Origin: Flavobacterium saliperosum
GTDB lineage: Bacteria; Bacteroidota; Bacteroidia; Flavobacteriales; Flavobacteriaceae
DNA: 64,000 nt
Assembly: GCF_900100625.1 (NCBI RefSeq)
Contig: NZ_FMTY01000003.1
Coordinates: 317,424-381,423, forward strand
Direction: 5' to 3'
Shown here: piece after piece, positions 25,892 through 34,610 of the stretch
Position numbering within the stretch: the stretch's first letter is position 1
How the letters are laid out: each line of letters begins with the position of its first letter
Program-made: the position numbers and the translations under genes
The notes under the pieces: generated by a model
Database searches by the model: none
Told to the model about the DNA's origin: nothing
What the model saw: the letters and a program-made list of their open reading frames with translations, nothing else

Positions 25892-27100
25892 ATGAAAAAT
25901 TTTAAAGTGTTTTTTTCGTTATTCTATGCCTTAGTTGTACTGGTGTCTTGTAGTAAAGATGAAGAAACAGTAGTTGATGGACCGTCTGGTTTTAATGCTC
26001 TAACAATTGTAACGAAGCAGGCAGTTTTTGTAGCTGATAATTTAAGTTTTACTTCCGGTGGAAAAGCATCAATGGACGTTTCAGATACTAATGAATATCA
26101 GGTTGGTATTTGTTATAGTAGTACCATCAATCCGACGGTTTTCAATAATATTGATTATTCTTATCAGATAAATGAAGAAAATTTCAATAATGTCATTCCT
26201 AATTTTATTGTTGGACAGACTTATTATATAAAAGCGTTTGTCAGAAAAATATCTACCAATGAGGTTAAATATGGAAATCAAGTTTCTTTTCAAATTCCTG
26301 TTTCATTAACGACCAATTGGGCGAAAAATATCTCTGTTACAGGTTTTCAGGTTGATGCGAACGTTGGAAGTATTTTTTCATCAAATACAGAAAGAGGTGT
26401 TTGTTACGGTACCAATCACGATCCAACGATTGCCGATAGGATTATTGTCGACTCAAATACCGGTTCGGGTAATTTTACGATTTCGGTCGAGGGAAATGAT
26501 ATGTTTCCGTTTTATTATGTTAATTCCAATACTATTTATTATTTAAGAAGTTATGTAAAGCTTAATGGAGTCTATTATTATGGCAATGAAACATCTTTTA
26601 GGACAGCTGGATATATTAATGGTTCTGGAGGGTATGTGTTTTTCGATATGGGGACCGTTTTAGGAATGGGAAGTAATGCATGGCGATATTTAGAAGCGGC
26701 GCCTGCAAAACTTACGGCTGCTAATAATAATCATTTTAGTTGGAGCAATTCAGCATGTGGTTATAGTTTCTATCCGGCAATTAAAAACGGAATTGGAGAC
26801 GGACGGTATAATTCACATTTAATCAGTTACTCTTGTAATTATCCAAATGTTGCAGCAACGGCGTGCCAGACAACCCTTTTAAACGGGAAAAACGATTGGT
26901 TTTTACCTTCGATTGATGAATTGAAAGAAATGTATAAATTAAAATATACCGGGCAATTGGATTTTGGCTCAGATGTCTTGTTAAGTTCTTCGCATTTTTC
27001 AAGTTCATTATGTTTTGCAATTGACGGTAGTAATGGTAGAACTATGACTGTCGATAAAATGTCTTTACAGGTTGCTTGGCAAGTAAGGATGTTTTTATAA
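25892..27100 (+). CDS. Surface lipoprotein with fibronectin-like repeats and C-terminal DUF1566-like domain
   Basis: 402 residues. The signal ends LVVLVSCSKD, a lipobox with Cys20. Two similar beta-sandwich-like segments follow (GICYSSTINPT... and GVCYGTNHDPT...), each with a YYIKAFV or YYLRSYV block. The C-terminal third holds GKNDWFLPSIDELKEMYK, the core of the DUF1566/Lcl C-terminal domain. It is likely an outer-membrane or cell-surface lipoprotein; the ligand is unknown. Base composition is more AT-rich than the neighbours. Confidence 0.8.
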   Translation: MKNFKVFFSLFYALVVLVSCSKDEETVVDGPSGFNALTIVTKQAVFVADNLSFTSGGKASMDVSDTNEYQVGICYSSTINPTVFNNIDYSYQINEENFNNVIPNFIVGQTYYIKAFVRKISTNEVKYGNQVSFQIPVSLTTNWAKNISVTGFQVDANVGSIFSSNTERGVCYGTNHDPTIADRIIVDSNTGSGNFTISVEGNDMFPFYYVNSNTIYYLRSYVKLNGVYYYGNETSFRTAGYINGSGGYVFFDMGTVLGMGSNAWRYLEAAPAKLTAANNNHFSWSNSACGYSFYPAIKNGIGDGRYNSHLISYSCNYPNVAATACQTTLLNGKNDWFLPSIDELKEMYKLKYTGQLDFGSDVLLSSSHFSSSLCFAIDGSNGRTMTVDKMSLQVAWQVRMFL

Positions 27101-27118
27101 GCAAGTTAAAATTATTTG

Positions 27119-27149
27119 TAAAGACCTCATTTTTTGAGGTCTTTTTTTA
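27119..27149 (+). terminator. Terminator of the lipoprotein gene
   Basis: AAGACCTCA and TGAGGTCTT pair (27121-27129 with 27135-27143) around a T loop, followed by a long T tract. Confidence 0.8.
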
Positions 27150-27215
27150 TTTGCAGAAATGAGGTTTTTATGTTTTTTAAATTCGTAAATTAGTGGTTAT
27201 CAAATATTTATGGTT

Positions 27216-28808
27216 ATGAAAAAAATTACTATGCTCTTCGTAACTGCTCTATCTCTTTTTTTTACTGCTTTATTTGCACAACAGGAATACCTGGATGATA
27301 CTTTCGGAAGTAACGGAATTATTTTTCAGAATTATACCGATACCCTTACGGGAGCGAATTTTGAGTCTGAATTCAAAACAATTGTTTTTCAGCCCGATGG
27401 TAAGTTTATTACGGGTTCGAATTTCCACCAGCACGGACCCAATCAAAGATATATTATTAACCAATACAACTCAGACGGGACTTTGAATCCAGCATTTGGA
27501 ACAAATGGATTTATTGAAAGTAATGTCGATAATAGTATAGGAGCCGTTCAACTTCAGTCCGATGGGAAAATTATAGCCAGTTCCGTTGAGGGTAATTATG
27601 ATTCATCGTTTAGTTATTTAATCCGTTATAATGCAGATGGCTCTGTTGACAACTCTTTTGGAGTAAATGGAACCGTAATGGATACGGTAAATACTATAAA
27701 ATCATTTTCAATTCGGTTAAATGATAAAATTGTGGTCGCTAAAATGCCTGATTATGTTGGGTTTTCCCCCAATTTTAAAATTGAGAGATACAGCGCAGAC
27801 GGTCAGTTGGATGTTGGTTTTGGAACTAATGGGACAGTTGAGTTTTCATTGGTTCAATCAAAAATTTCAGTACAACATCTTGTGATTCAGGATGATGGTA
27901 AAATGATGATCTGTGGTTTAGTCAGAAGCGATGACGTTGATGATTACAGTAGTAACATCATACTGTTGCGGTTTGATGATGACGGTAGTTTAGATTCAAC
28001 TTTCGGAGATGCAGGAATTAAGGTTTTTGATTACAGTTATAACGATTATTTCTACGACCTCTTAATTCAGCCCGATGGGAAATTGATTTTTTCAAGTTCA
28101 AGTCATGCAGTGGAATCCATAAACAGAATAATGCGATTAAATGTGGATGGCAGTTTAGACAGAACTTTCGGTAATGGTGGGATTACAACAATAGACTATC
28201 CGATTCTTAGAGTGTTCTCAATAAAACAATTGCCAAACGGTAAGCTGATCGTTGCCGGAATTTATGAAACGAGTGTTAATCCTTCTCCCAGCGACAACCC
28301 AACACCTACAGCGGTTATGATTGGCTGTTATGATACTAATGGATACCTGGATTTGGATTTTGGTCAAAACGGATATATTATCACAGCCATTGAAAACCAT
28401 CGTGTTTTAGATGATAAATTGGCCATTCAATCCGATGGTAAAATTCTTGTCGGAGCGACTTTTAGTAATGCTTGGTTTTCTACCCATCCCCGCGCTGCAG
28501 TTTTGCGATATAATCCGGATCAGAATTTATCCATTCCTCAATTTAACAACAAGTCTACTTTCTTGCTTTACCCTAATCCTGTCGGGGAAACTGTGACGAT
28601 TGATTTTACGCTCAAGCAATCCGAAGAATTATCCATTGACTTGTATGGTAATGATGGTAGAAAAATAGTGAATTTATTGAAGAATCAAGAATTTCAATCC
28701 GGATTCAATTCCCGAAAATTAGAAATGCCTGACAATTTATCGCGAGGTATTTATTTTTTAACAATCTCCAACGGAACGAATACTGTCAATATTAAAATTG
28801 TTAAGTAA
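27216..28808 (+). CDS. Delta-60 repeat protein with T9SS type A sorting domain
   Basis: About 530 residues with the start at 27216 (MKKITMLFVTALSLF); an ATG six bases earlier also fits. After a signal peptide ending LFAQQ there are about seven copies of a short motif such as SLDSTFGDAGI, TLNPAFGTNGF and SVDNSFGVNGT, each preceded by a QPDGK-type strand. This is the delta-60 propeller repeat. The last 80 residues contain LLYPNPVGE and GIYFLTISNGTNTVNIKIVK, the type A T9SS signal recognised by the secretion machinery. It should be secreted to the cell surface. A short terminator-like hairpin follows near 28829-28856. Confidence 0.9.
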   Translation: MKKITMLFVTALSLFFTALFAQQEYLDDTFGSNGIIFQNYTDTLTGANFESEFKTIVFQPDGKFITGSNFHQHGPNQRYIINQYNSDGTLNPAFGTNGFIESNVDNSIGAVQLQSDGKIIASSVEGNYDSSFSYLIRYNADGSVDNSFGVNGTVMDTVNTIKSFSIRLNDKIVVAKMPDYVGFSPNFKIERYSADGQLDVGFGTNGTVEFSLVQSKISVQHLVIQDDGKMMICGLVRSDDVDDYSSNIILLRFDDDGSLDSTFGDAGIKVFDYSYNDYFYDLLIQPDGKLIFSSSSHAVESINRIMRLNVDGSLDRTFGNGGITTIDYPILRVFSIKQLPNGKLIVAGIYETSVNPSPSDNPTPTAVMIGCYDTNGYLDLDFGQNGYIITAIENHRVLDDKLAIQSDGKILVGATFSNAWFSTHPRAAVLRYNPDQNLSIPQFNNKSTFLLYPNPVGETVTIDFTLKQSEELSIDLYGNDGRKIVNLLKNQEFQSGFNSRKLEMPDNLSRGIYFLTISNGTNTVNIKIVK

Positions 28809-28856
28809 AATAATTGTAAATAAATAAGAACCTGTCAGTCTCCGGCGGGTTTTTGT

Positions 28857-28886
28857 TTTGAAATGATTCCGATTCAACTATATTTG
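28857..28886 (+). promoter_or_regulatory. Promoter of the exonuclease operon (TTTG-N18-TATATTTG)
   Basis: TTTG at 28857-28860 and TATATTTG at 28879-28886 are separated by 18 bases. The -7 box ends 19 bases before the ATG. Confidence 0.65.
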
Positions 28887-28905
28887 TAGTACATAATAAA
28901 GTATA

Positions 28906-29679
28906 ATGGAATTAAAACTTAACAGACCTATTTGTTTCTTTGATCTTGAAACGACCGGAATTGATGTGGCCAAAGACCGAATAGTGGAAATCGCAATTGT
29001 AAAAATATACCCAAACGGAAATAAAGAAAGCAAAACCTGGCTGGTAAACCCAACCATTCCCATTCCGCCACAAGCCACTGCCATTCATGGAATCAGCAAC
29101 GAGAAAGTGGCCAATGAGCCCACTTTTAAGGAATTGGCCTCGCAAATTCACAACATGATTAAGGATTCCGACTTGGCCGGATTCAATTCGGACCGATTCG
29201 ATATTCCATTATTGGCAGAAGAGTTATTGCGCGCCGAGGTGGATTTCGACATGAAAAACCGTGTTTCGGTAGATGTGCAGACAATTTTCCATAAAATGGA
29301 AGAAAGAACCCTGAGTGCCGCCTATAAATTCTATTGCGGACAAAGTCTGGAGAACGCCCACAGTGCCGAAGCGGATACCTTGGCGACCTACGAGATACTA
29401 AAAGCGCAATTGGAACGTTATCCTGAGTTGGAAAACGACATGAAAACGTTGTCGGAATTCACCACCCGTAAAAAATCGGTGGATTTTGCCGGATTTATTG
29501 CGCTCAATGCGGAAGGTCAGGAAATTTTCACGTTCGGGAAACACAAAGGGGCCTTAGTGGATGAAGTCCTTGATAAAGAACCGGGCTATTTCGGCTGGAT
29601 TCAAAATGCGGATTTCCCATTATATACCAAAAAGGTGTTAACGGCAATCAAGCTCCGAAAACTGAATACAAAACAGTAA
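28906..29679 (+). CDS. DEDDh 3'-5' exonuclease (DnaQ-like)
   Basis: 257 residues. The exonuclease core is complete: FFDLETTGID (DxE), HGISNEKV, GFNSDRFDIPLL (Asp) and HSAEADTLATYEIL (the H and D of ExoIII). A C-terminal segment FTFGKHKGALVDEVLDKEP matches DUF3820, present in many Bacteroidetes members of this family. It probably proofreads or trims DNA or RNA; a role as DNA polymerase III epsilon is possible but not shown. It stands alone, with 79 bases to the next gene. Confidence 0.9.
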   Translation: MELKLNRPICFFDLETTGIDVAKDRIVEIAIVKIYPNGNKESKTWLVNPTIPIPPQATAIHGISNEKVANEPTFKELASQIHNMIKDSDLAGFNSDRFDIPLLAEELLRAEVDFDMKNRVSVDVQTIFHKMEERTLSAAYKFYCGQSLENAHSAEADTLATYEILKAQLERYPELENDMKTLSEFTTRKKSVDFAGFIALNAEGQEIFTFGKHKGALVDEVLDKEPGYFGWIQNADFPLYTKKVLTAIKLRKLNTKQ

Positions 29680-29714
29680 TAAATGAGTTTTCAGTCGCAG
29701 TTTCAGTTGGGAAC

Positions 29715-29755
29715 TCAATGCCAAACTTAGCGACTCAGTAACTTAGTAACTAAAA
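29715..29755. repeat. Short extragenic repeat with CTCAGTAACTTAG
   Basis: AAACTTAGCGACTCAGTAAC then TTAGTAACTAAAAC; shares the 13-base word at 29734-29746 with the repeat at 16604-16638. Confidence 0.4.
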
Positions 29756-29758
29756 CGA

Positions 29759-30370
29759 ATGAAAATAATCTGCATCGGTCGGAATTACGCCGACCATATT
29801 TCCGAACTCCAAAACGAACGCCCGAGCGAACCGGTCATTTTCATGAAACCGGACACCGCCATTTTGCCGAAACAAACCCCTTTTGTGATTCCCGAGTTTA
29901 GTAACGACGTACATCACGAAGTGGAAATTTTGGTAAAAATCAATAAGGTGGGAAAGTACATCGATCCGAAATTCGCACACAAATACTATGATGAAATCGG
30001 ATTGGGAATCGATTTTACGGCTCGTGATTTGCAATCCGAATTGAAAAGCAAAGGACTTCCGTGGGAAAAAGCCAAAGCATTTGACCATTCAGCGATAATA
30101 AGTGACTTTTTATCGAAAAAAAAATTCAGTTCGCTGGAAAATATTAACTTTGAGTTAACCAACAACGGAAAGACAGTTCAAAGCGGAAACACCAGTCATA
30201 TGTTGTGGAAAATTGACGAATTGATTGCTTTTGTTTCGCAATATTTCACCTTAAAAACAGGCGACGTGATTTTCACAGGAACCCCGGCTGGAGTGGCTAA
30301 AGTGCAACCGAATGACGTTTTGGAAGGTTTTATTGAAGGACAACAACTTTTTAGAATACAGGTAAAGTAG
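29759..30370 (+). CDS. Fumarylacetoacetate hydrolase family protein
   Basis: 203 residues, the short form of the FAH fold. CIGRNYADHISEL (residues 5-17) is the entry motif, and EVEILVKINKVGKYI with GLGIDFTARDLQ contains the metal-binding Glu and Asp. IFTGTPAGVAKV closes the active site. Members hydrolyse acylpyruvates or decarboxylate oxaloacetate; the substrate is uncertain. The TAG stop is directly followed by the ATG of the Hpt gene, so these two are co-translated. Confidence 0.88.
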   Translation: MKIICIGRNYADHISELQNERPSEPVIFMKPDTAILPKQTPFVIPEFSNDVHHEVEILVKINKVGKYIDPKFAHKYYDEIGLGIDFTARDLQSELKSKGLPWEKAKAFDHSAIISDFLSKKKFSSLENINFELTNNGKTVQSGNTSHMLWKIDELIAFVSQYFTLKTGDVIFTGTPAGVAKVQPNDVLEGFIEGQQLFRIQVK

Positions 30371-30715
30371 ATGGCATTACATTATAACTTATCAAAAGTC
30401 TATGAAATCTCGGATAACGATACCGAGTTTGCACAGCAAATTATTAATCTTTTCGTTGAAGAAGTACCTCAGGAGTTAAAATCCATGAAAGAAGGTATAG
30501 ACGAGAAAGATTATCCAAAAACATACGCCTCTTCCCATAAAATCAAACCTACCCTGGATTTGTTGGGAATGGATTCTGCCTATGAAGAAAACCTTCAGAT
30601 AATGGAGTGGACAAAATCCGAAGGCAAGAAAAAAGAGATTAAAGAAGTTTTTAAAAGCTTAAAAGAACACATTGACAACGCCCTGAAAGAAGTAAAAAAA
30701 GATTACAACATTTAA
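30371..30715 (+). CDS. Hpt (histidine phosphotransfer) domain protein
   Basis: 114 residues forming a four-helix Hpt domain. His56 in ASSHKIKPTL is in the HxxK/HKIKP context expected for the phosphorylated histidine, followed by a LLGM turn. There is no kinase or receiver domain. It would pass phosphate between receiver domains in a phosphorelay. It starts one base after the FAH stop codon with no intergenic space, a surprising partner; its kinase is not adjacent, but a hybrid kinase lies at 49398-51506. Confidence 0.85.
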   Translation: MALHYNLSKVYEISDNDTEFAQQIINLFVEEVPQELKSMKEGIDEKDYPKTYASSHKIKPTLDLLGMDSAYEENLQIMEWTKSEGKKKEIKEVFKSLKEHIDNALKEVKKDYNI

Positions 30716-30727
30716 CTTTCAGATACA

Positions 30728-31078
30728 ATGCCTAAAGACATCAGAGTAAAATTCAGGGATCATTTTAAAGTAGATGTCCGTACAAAAGACGTTAACTTGT
30801 TTGAAGAGGAATTAAACCGAAAAGGAGTAAGTTATTATGTGGACGCTGTCCCTGATGTTTTTTCCGGTTCCTTAGTACAATACTATCTGTTGAATAAAGA
30901 CAAGGAAATTCTTGAAACTTTTTCCGAGGGTAATGAAATTATTGTGCTTTCTGAATGTCTGGAATATCCCGTGTTTAATGAGGAGCAAAAATTCATGCAT
31001 CTTTATTTGAAATTGGTGGGTGTTTTTATACTGCTTCTGGTGGCGCTTAAAATCATCGACGAAGTATTGCGTCCCTAG
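30728..31078 (+). CDS. Hypothetical protein with C-terminal transmembrane helix (116 aa)
   Basis: The first 90 residues are a charged soluble domain (KDIRVKFRDHFKVDVRTKDV) and the last 25 form a hydrophobic helix (KLVGVFILLLVALKIIDEVL), so it is tail-anchored with the C-terminus just outside the bilayer. I do not recognise a named family. It is 13 bases after the Hpt gene and likely in the same operon. The 3' end, including the stop codon, is duplicated in tandem immediately downstream. Confidence 0.68.
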   Translation: MPKDIRVKFRDHFKVDVRTKDVNLFEEELNRKGVSYYVDAVPDVFSGSLVQYYLLNKDKEILETFSEGNEIIVLSECLEYPVFNEEQKFMHLYLKLVGVFILLLVALKIIDEVLRP

Positions 31079-31158
31079 TATTTTTTTTATCTTTTCATTT
31101 GGCGCTTAAAATCATCGACGAAGTATTGCGTCCCTAGTATTTTTTTATCTTTTCATTT
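31042..31158. repeat. Tandem duplication of about 59 bp at the 3' end of the previous gene
   Basis: GGCGCTTAAAATCATCGACG and the following bases to TAGTA, then a T tract and ATCTTTTCATTT, occur at 31042-31100 and again from 31101. The copies differ only by one T in the T tract (8 versus 7). The second copy holds no start codon and is not translated. The near identity points to a very recent event. Confidence 0.95.
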
Positions 31159-31206
31159 TCATTTTTCAGCGTTTACATTTTGAATCCGGGAGTGCTTGCT
31201 ATTTTC

Positions 31207-31238
31207 TTTGATTCTTTAAATTAAGGGTAGTATCTTTG
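31207..31238 (+). promoter_or_regulatory. Promoter of cinA (TTTG-N20-TATCTTTG)
   Basis: TTTG at 31207-31210 and TATCTTTG at 31231-31238 are 20 bases apart. The ATG of cinA is 20 bases downstream of the -7 box. Confidence 0.65.
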
Positions 31239-31258
31239 GGCTTTATCACTTCAGAAAA

Positions 31259-32506
31259 ATGAAAGCAACCATTGTTACTATTGGCGATGAAATACTCATC
31301 GGACAAATCATTGACACCAATTCGGGGTTTATAGCCAAATCATTGGATAAAATAGGGATTGGCGTACATGAAATGTTGTCGATTACTGATGACAAACTCC
31401 ATATTTTAGAAACCTTTGCAAAACTTCAAAACCATTCGGATGTGGTTATTATTACCGGTGGTTTGGGGCCAACCAAAGACGACATCACCAAAAAAACATT
31501 CTGCGATTACTTTAAGGACGAATTGGTTACTGACGCTAAAGTATTGGCACATGTAACCGAGTTGATTGAGAATTACTTCAAGCGACCTATCACGCAACTC
31601 AATAAAGATCAGGCTTTAGTGCCTTCAAAGGCAACGGTGTTGTTTAATGCCGTGGGAACCGCTCCGGGTATGTGGATGGAAAAAGAGAATACCGTTTTTG
31701 TTTCCTTACCTGGTGTGCCTTTCGAAATGAAGCACCTTGTTGAAAATGAAGTCATTCCCAGACTGGTAGCGAAATTTGACCGGCCGTATATTGTGCACAA
31801 GACCATTCGCACTTACGGTATCGGGGAAAGTGCCTTGGCCGAAAAAATCGAATCTTGGGAAGACAATTTACCCGAATTCATAAAACTGGCCTATTTGCCC
31901 AATGCCGGTCAGGTGCGTTTGAGACTTTCCGCTCGCGGAACCGACGAAGCGCTTTTACATCAGGCAATTGCCGAACAAGTTGCGAAGTTGGATGCAGTCA
32001 TTCACGAAGCCATTATCGGTTATGATGACGGGGAAAGTATCGAAGTGGTTTTAGGGAAATTATTTACCGAAAAAGGACTTACGATTTCGACGGCAGAAAG
32101 CTGTACCGGAGGAAAAATAGCGGCCACGTTAACCTCGGTGGCAGGATCATCGGCTTATTTTAAAGGCAGTATTGTGAGTTACGCTACCGAAACAAAAGTG
32201 AATGTTCTAGGGGTTTCGCAGCAAACAATTGATGCGCATTCGGTGGTTAGTATGGAAGTGGCCGAAGCCATGGCGCTGAATATTAAAAAAATAATGAAAA
32301 CCGATTACGCGATTGCCACCACCGGAAATGCCGGTCCGAACAAAGGCGATTCCGATGCCGAAGTGGGTACGGTTATCGTTGCTATTGTGACTCCCAAAGG
32401 TGTGGAAACTGAAGAATTTAACTTCGGACAACCGCGGGAAAAAGTGATAGACAGGGCAGTCAACAAAGCGTTGGAGAAAATTTATAAAGAAATTTTAAAA
32501 AACTAA
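31259..32506 (+). CDS. cinA: CinA-family nicotinamide-nucleotide amidohydrolase/ADP-ribose pyrophosphatase-like
   Basis: 415 residues: an N-terminal MoCF-like (COG1058) domain with [31 protein letters not shown] and [12 protein letters not shown], then the C-terminal PncC-type amidase domain (about 260-410) with [20 protein letters not shown] and [10 protein letters not shown]. CinA hydrolyses nicotinamide mononucleotide in NAD recycling, and in competent bacteria is induced with the competence regulon. Full length. The gene has its own promoter and is followed by rpmB after 79 bases. Confidence 0.95.
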   Translation: MKATIVTIGDEILIGQIIDTNSGFIAKSLDKIGIGVHEMLSITDDKLHILETFAKLQNHSDVVIITGGLGPTKDDITKKTFCDYFKDELVTDAKVLAHVTELIENYFKRPITQLNKDQALVPSKATVLFNAVGTAPGMWMEKENTVFVSLPGVPFEMKHLVENEVIPRLVAKFDRPYIVHKTIRTYGIGESALAEKIESWEDNLPEFIKLAYLPNAGQVRLRLSARGTDEALLHQAIAEQVAKLDAVIHEAIIGYDDGESIEVVLGKLFTEKGLTISTAESCTGGKIAATLTSVAGSSAYFKGSIVSYATETKVNVLGVSQQTIDAHSVVSMEVAEAMALNIKKIMKTDYAIATTGNAGPNKGDSDAEVGTVIVAIVTPKGVETEEFNFGQPREKVIDRAVNKALEKIYKEILKN

Positions 32507-32585
32507 TTAAAATAGTTTGTGTAATAGGTTTCTTTTTTGTTTCTTTGCACCCTGATTTTGAATAACGAATATAAAGATAAGTACA

Positions 32586-32822
32586 ATGTCAAGAGTTTGT
32601 GAACTTACAGGTAAGAGAGCAATGGTAGGAAACAATGTTTCTCACGCTATGAATAAAACTAAAAGAAAATTTAGTGTAAACTTAGTTAAGAAACGTTTCT
32701 ACATTCCTGAAGAAGACAGATGGATAACTTTAAAAATATCTACATCTGCTTTAAAAACGATTAATAAGAATGGTATCGCTGCGGTTTTGAAAGAAGCTAA
32801 AGCTAACGGATTTGTTAAATAA
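32586..32822 (+). CDS. rpmB: 50S ribosomal protein L28
   Basis: 78 residues. CELTGKRAMVGNNVSHAMNK at the N-terminus is the L28 signature, and the chain is of normal length. It heads the rpmB-rpmG-DUF4295 transcript, a conserved arrangement in Bacteroidetes. Confidence 0.97.
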   Translation: MSRVCELTGKRAMVGNNVSHAMNKTKRKFSVNLVKKRFYIPEEDRWITLKISTSALKTINKNGIAAVLKEAKANGFVK

Positions 32823-32849
32823 TTCCGTAACCTTAAATAATATATCACA

Positions 32850-33032
32850 ATGGCAAAGAAAGGTAATAGAATTCAGGTAATTTTAGAATGTACTGAGCAC
32901 AAAACGTCTGGTGTTCCAGGAACGTCTCGTTACATTACGACTAAAAACAAAAAGAATACTCCGGACAGATTAGAGATTAAAAAATTTAATCCAATCTTGA
33001 AGAAAGTAACTATTCATAAAGAAATTAAATAA
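32850..33032 (+). CDS. rpmG: 50S ribosomal protein L33
   Basis: 60 residues. [20 protein letters not shown] and [20 protein letters not shown] are characteristic of L33. The zinc-ligand Cys pairs of C+ paralogs are missing: only one Cys is present, so this is the C- type. Spacing to rpmB is 27 bases. Confidence 0.97.
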   Translation: MAKKGNRIQVILECTEHKTSGVPGTSRYITTKNKKNTPDRLEIKKFNPILKKVTIHKEIK

Positions 33033-33041
33033 TAGTACGTC

Positions 33042-33194
33042 ATGGCAAAGAAAACCGTAGCAACATTACAGACAGCTTCAAAAAGATTGACTAAAGCTAT
33101 CAAGATGGTGAAATCACCAAAAACCGGTGCTTATACTTTCGTTGAGTCAGTAATGTCTCCAGAAGAAGTGGATGCTTTCTTAAGCAAGAAATAA
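33042..33194 (+). CDS. DUF4295 domain-containing small protein (50 aa)
   Basis: ATG at 33042 to TAA at 33194; the peptide begins MAKKTVATLQTASKRLTKAI and ends EEVDAFLSKK. It lies nine bases after rpmG and is basic. DUF4295 genes sit in exactly this position in Bacteroidetes, suggesting a ribosome-associated role. Confidence 0.9.
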   Translation: MAKKTVATLQTASKRLTKAIKMVKSPKTGAYTFVESVMSPEEVDAFLSKK

Positions 33195-33214
33195 TTCCAT
33201 AATACAATATATAG

Positions 33215-33250
33215 AAAAGCTACTTTCATACGGAAGTAGCTTTTTTATTT
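33215..33250 (+). terminator. Terminator of the rpmB-rpmG-DUF4295 transcript
   Basis: AAAAGCTACTT (33215-33225) pairs with AAGTAGCTTTT (33234-33244) around an 8-base loop, followed by T residues. Confidence 0.85.
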
Positions 33251-33275
33251 TTTATATTTGTTGAAATTTTGGAGC

Positions 33276-33381
33276 CTCCCGATAGTTATCGGGACGCGTG
33301 GGCTTTCTTTAATGGTAATTCCTGCTGTCCGCTTTATCTCTCCACTGCGTTGCGAGGATACCGCTCCCATCAGGGCTATGG
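33276..33381 (+). repeat. Mosaic extragenic repeat, copy D
   Basis: Opens with CTCCCGATAGTTATCGGGAC, then ATTCCTGCTGTCCGCTTTAT, and ends CCGCTCCCATCAGGGCTATG. It shares the inner words of copies A-C but lacks the GCGAATGG head. The rest of the 33195-33436 gap holds the preceding terminator. Confidence 0.6.
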
Positions 33382-33436
33382 AAGACTATCGGTTTTAAGA
33401 CTTAATTTATAACTCATAATTCATAATTTTAAAAAA

Positions 33437-34390
33437 ATGAATTTCTTTAAAAAAATATTCTCCTCCGAAAAAAAGGAAACCTTAGACAAAGGGCTTGAAA
33501 AGTCAAAAGCTTCTTTTTTCTCCAAACTGACCAAAGCGGTTGCCGGGAAATCAAAAGTAGACGATGAGGTTCTGGATAATTTGGAGGAAATCCTTGTCGC
33601 TTCCGATGTAGGGGTAAACACCACCCTGAAAATCATCGAGCGCATCGAAGAACGCGTTTCCAAAGACAAATACTTAGGAACCGACGAACTGAACGAAATC
33701 CTTCGCGAGGAAATCGCCGGTTTGTTGTCGGAAACCAATTCCGGTGAAGCCACCGAATTCGAAATCCCTGCCAACAAGAAGCCTTATGTTATCATGGTGG
33801 TTGGTGTGAACGGAGTGGGTAAAACCACAACTATAGGTAAATTGGCCTATCAATTCAAAAAAGCAGGTCATAGCGTAGTGCTTGGTGCAGCCGATACCTT
33901 CCGTGCTGCAGCAATCGATCAGTTACAGATTTGGGCGGATCGGGTAGGCGTGCCTATCGTTCGTCAGCAAATGGGAAGCGATCCAGCTTCCGTTGCTTTT
34001 GATACGTTGCAATCTGCTGTAGCGCAAAATGCCGATGTGGTAATCATTGACACCGCAGGACGTTTGCATAATAAAGTGGGATTAATGGCCGAGTTAACCA
34101 AAGTGAAACGCGTAATGCAAAAGGTAATTGATGATGCCCCACACGATGTGTTATTGGTGCTGGATGGTTCTACCGGACAAAACGCGTTTGAACAGGCAAA
34201 ACAATTCACAGCCGCAACCGAAGTTTCGTGTTTGGCAGTAACAAAATTAGATGGCACCGCAAAAGGCGGCGTGGTTATCGGGATTTCCGATCAGTTCCAG
34301 ATTCCGGTAAAATACATCGGAGTGGGAGAAGGTATCGAAGATTTGCAGGTGTTCAACAAATACGAGTTTGTGGATTCTTTCTTCAAATAA
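33437..34390 (+). CDS. ftsY: Signal recognition particle receptor FtsY
   Basis: 317 residues: a short acidic/basic N-terminal part, the helical N domain (residues 30-95), and the GTPase G domain from about 110. VGVNGVGKTTTIGKLAYQFK is the P-loop, GAADTFRAAAIDQLQIWADR the G2/I-box region, IIDTAGRLHNKVGLM the G3 motif and VTKLDGTAKGGVVIG the TKLDG motif. The acidic A domain of E. coli FtsY is absent. FtsY docks SRP-ribosome complexes at the inner membrane. A small membrane-protein gene follows after only 7 bases. Confidence 0.96.
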   Translation: MNFFKKIFSSEKKETLDKGLEKSKASFFSKLTKAVAGKSKVDDEVLDNLEEILVASDVGVNTTLKIIERIEERVSKDKYLGTDELNEILREEIAGLLSETNSGEATEFEIPANKKPYVIMVVGVNGVGKTTTIGKLAYQFKKAGHSVVLGAADTFRAAAIDQLQIWADRVGVPIVRQQMGSDPASVAFDTLQSAVAQNADVVIIDTAGRLHNKVGLMAELTKVKRVMQKVIDDAPHDVLLVLDGSTGQNAFEQAKQFTAATEVSCLAVTKLDGTAKGGVVIGISDQFQIPVKYIGVGEGIEDLQVFNKYEFVDSFFK

Positions 34391-34397
34391 AATATTT

Positions 34398-34580
34398 ATG
34401 GAGAAGGTTATACGGTTTTTCAAATCGAAATCACCCATAGCTTTTATAGTTATTGGTGTGCTGTTGATTGCGCTATCGTATTTTTTGGAAAAAAAGATGC
34501 CCGGTATTTTTATGGGAATGCGACTGCTGGCATTTATCGTTATTTTATACGGACTGATACAATTCTTCAGTAAAAAATAA
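34398..34580 (+). CDS. Small two-helix membrane protein (60 aa)
   Basis: ATG at 34398 (MEKVIRFFKSKSPIAFIVIG). Two hydrophobic segments, residues about 11-25 and 37-55, are joined by KKMPGIF. It is 7 bases after ftsY and so probably co-transcribed. No recognised family. Confidence 0.7.
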   Translation: MEKVIRFFKSKSPIAFIVIGVLLIALSYFLEKKMPGIFMGMRLLAFIVILYGLIQFFSKK

Positions 34581-34584
34581 AAAC

Positions 34585-34610
34585 AAAGGCGTTATTCATA
34601 TAGCGCCTTT
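34585..34610. terminator. Bidirectional terminator between convergent genes
   Basis: AAAGGCGTTAT pairs with ATAGCGCCTTT around a short loop, with A and T flanks on both sides. The stop codon of the minus-strand serine hydrolase gene lies inside the stem-loop. Confidence 0.8.
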
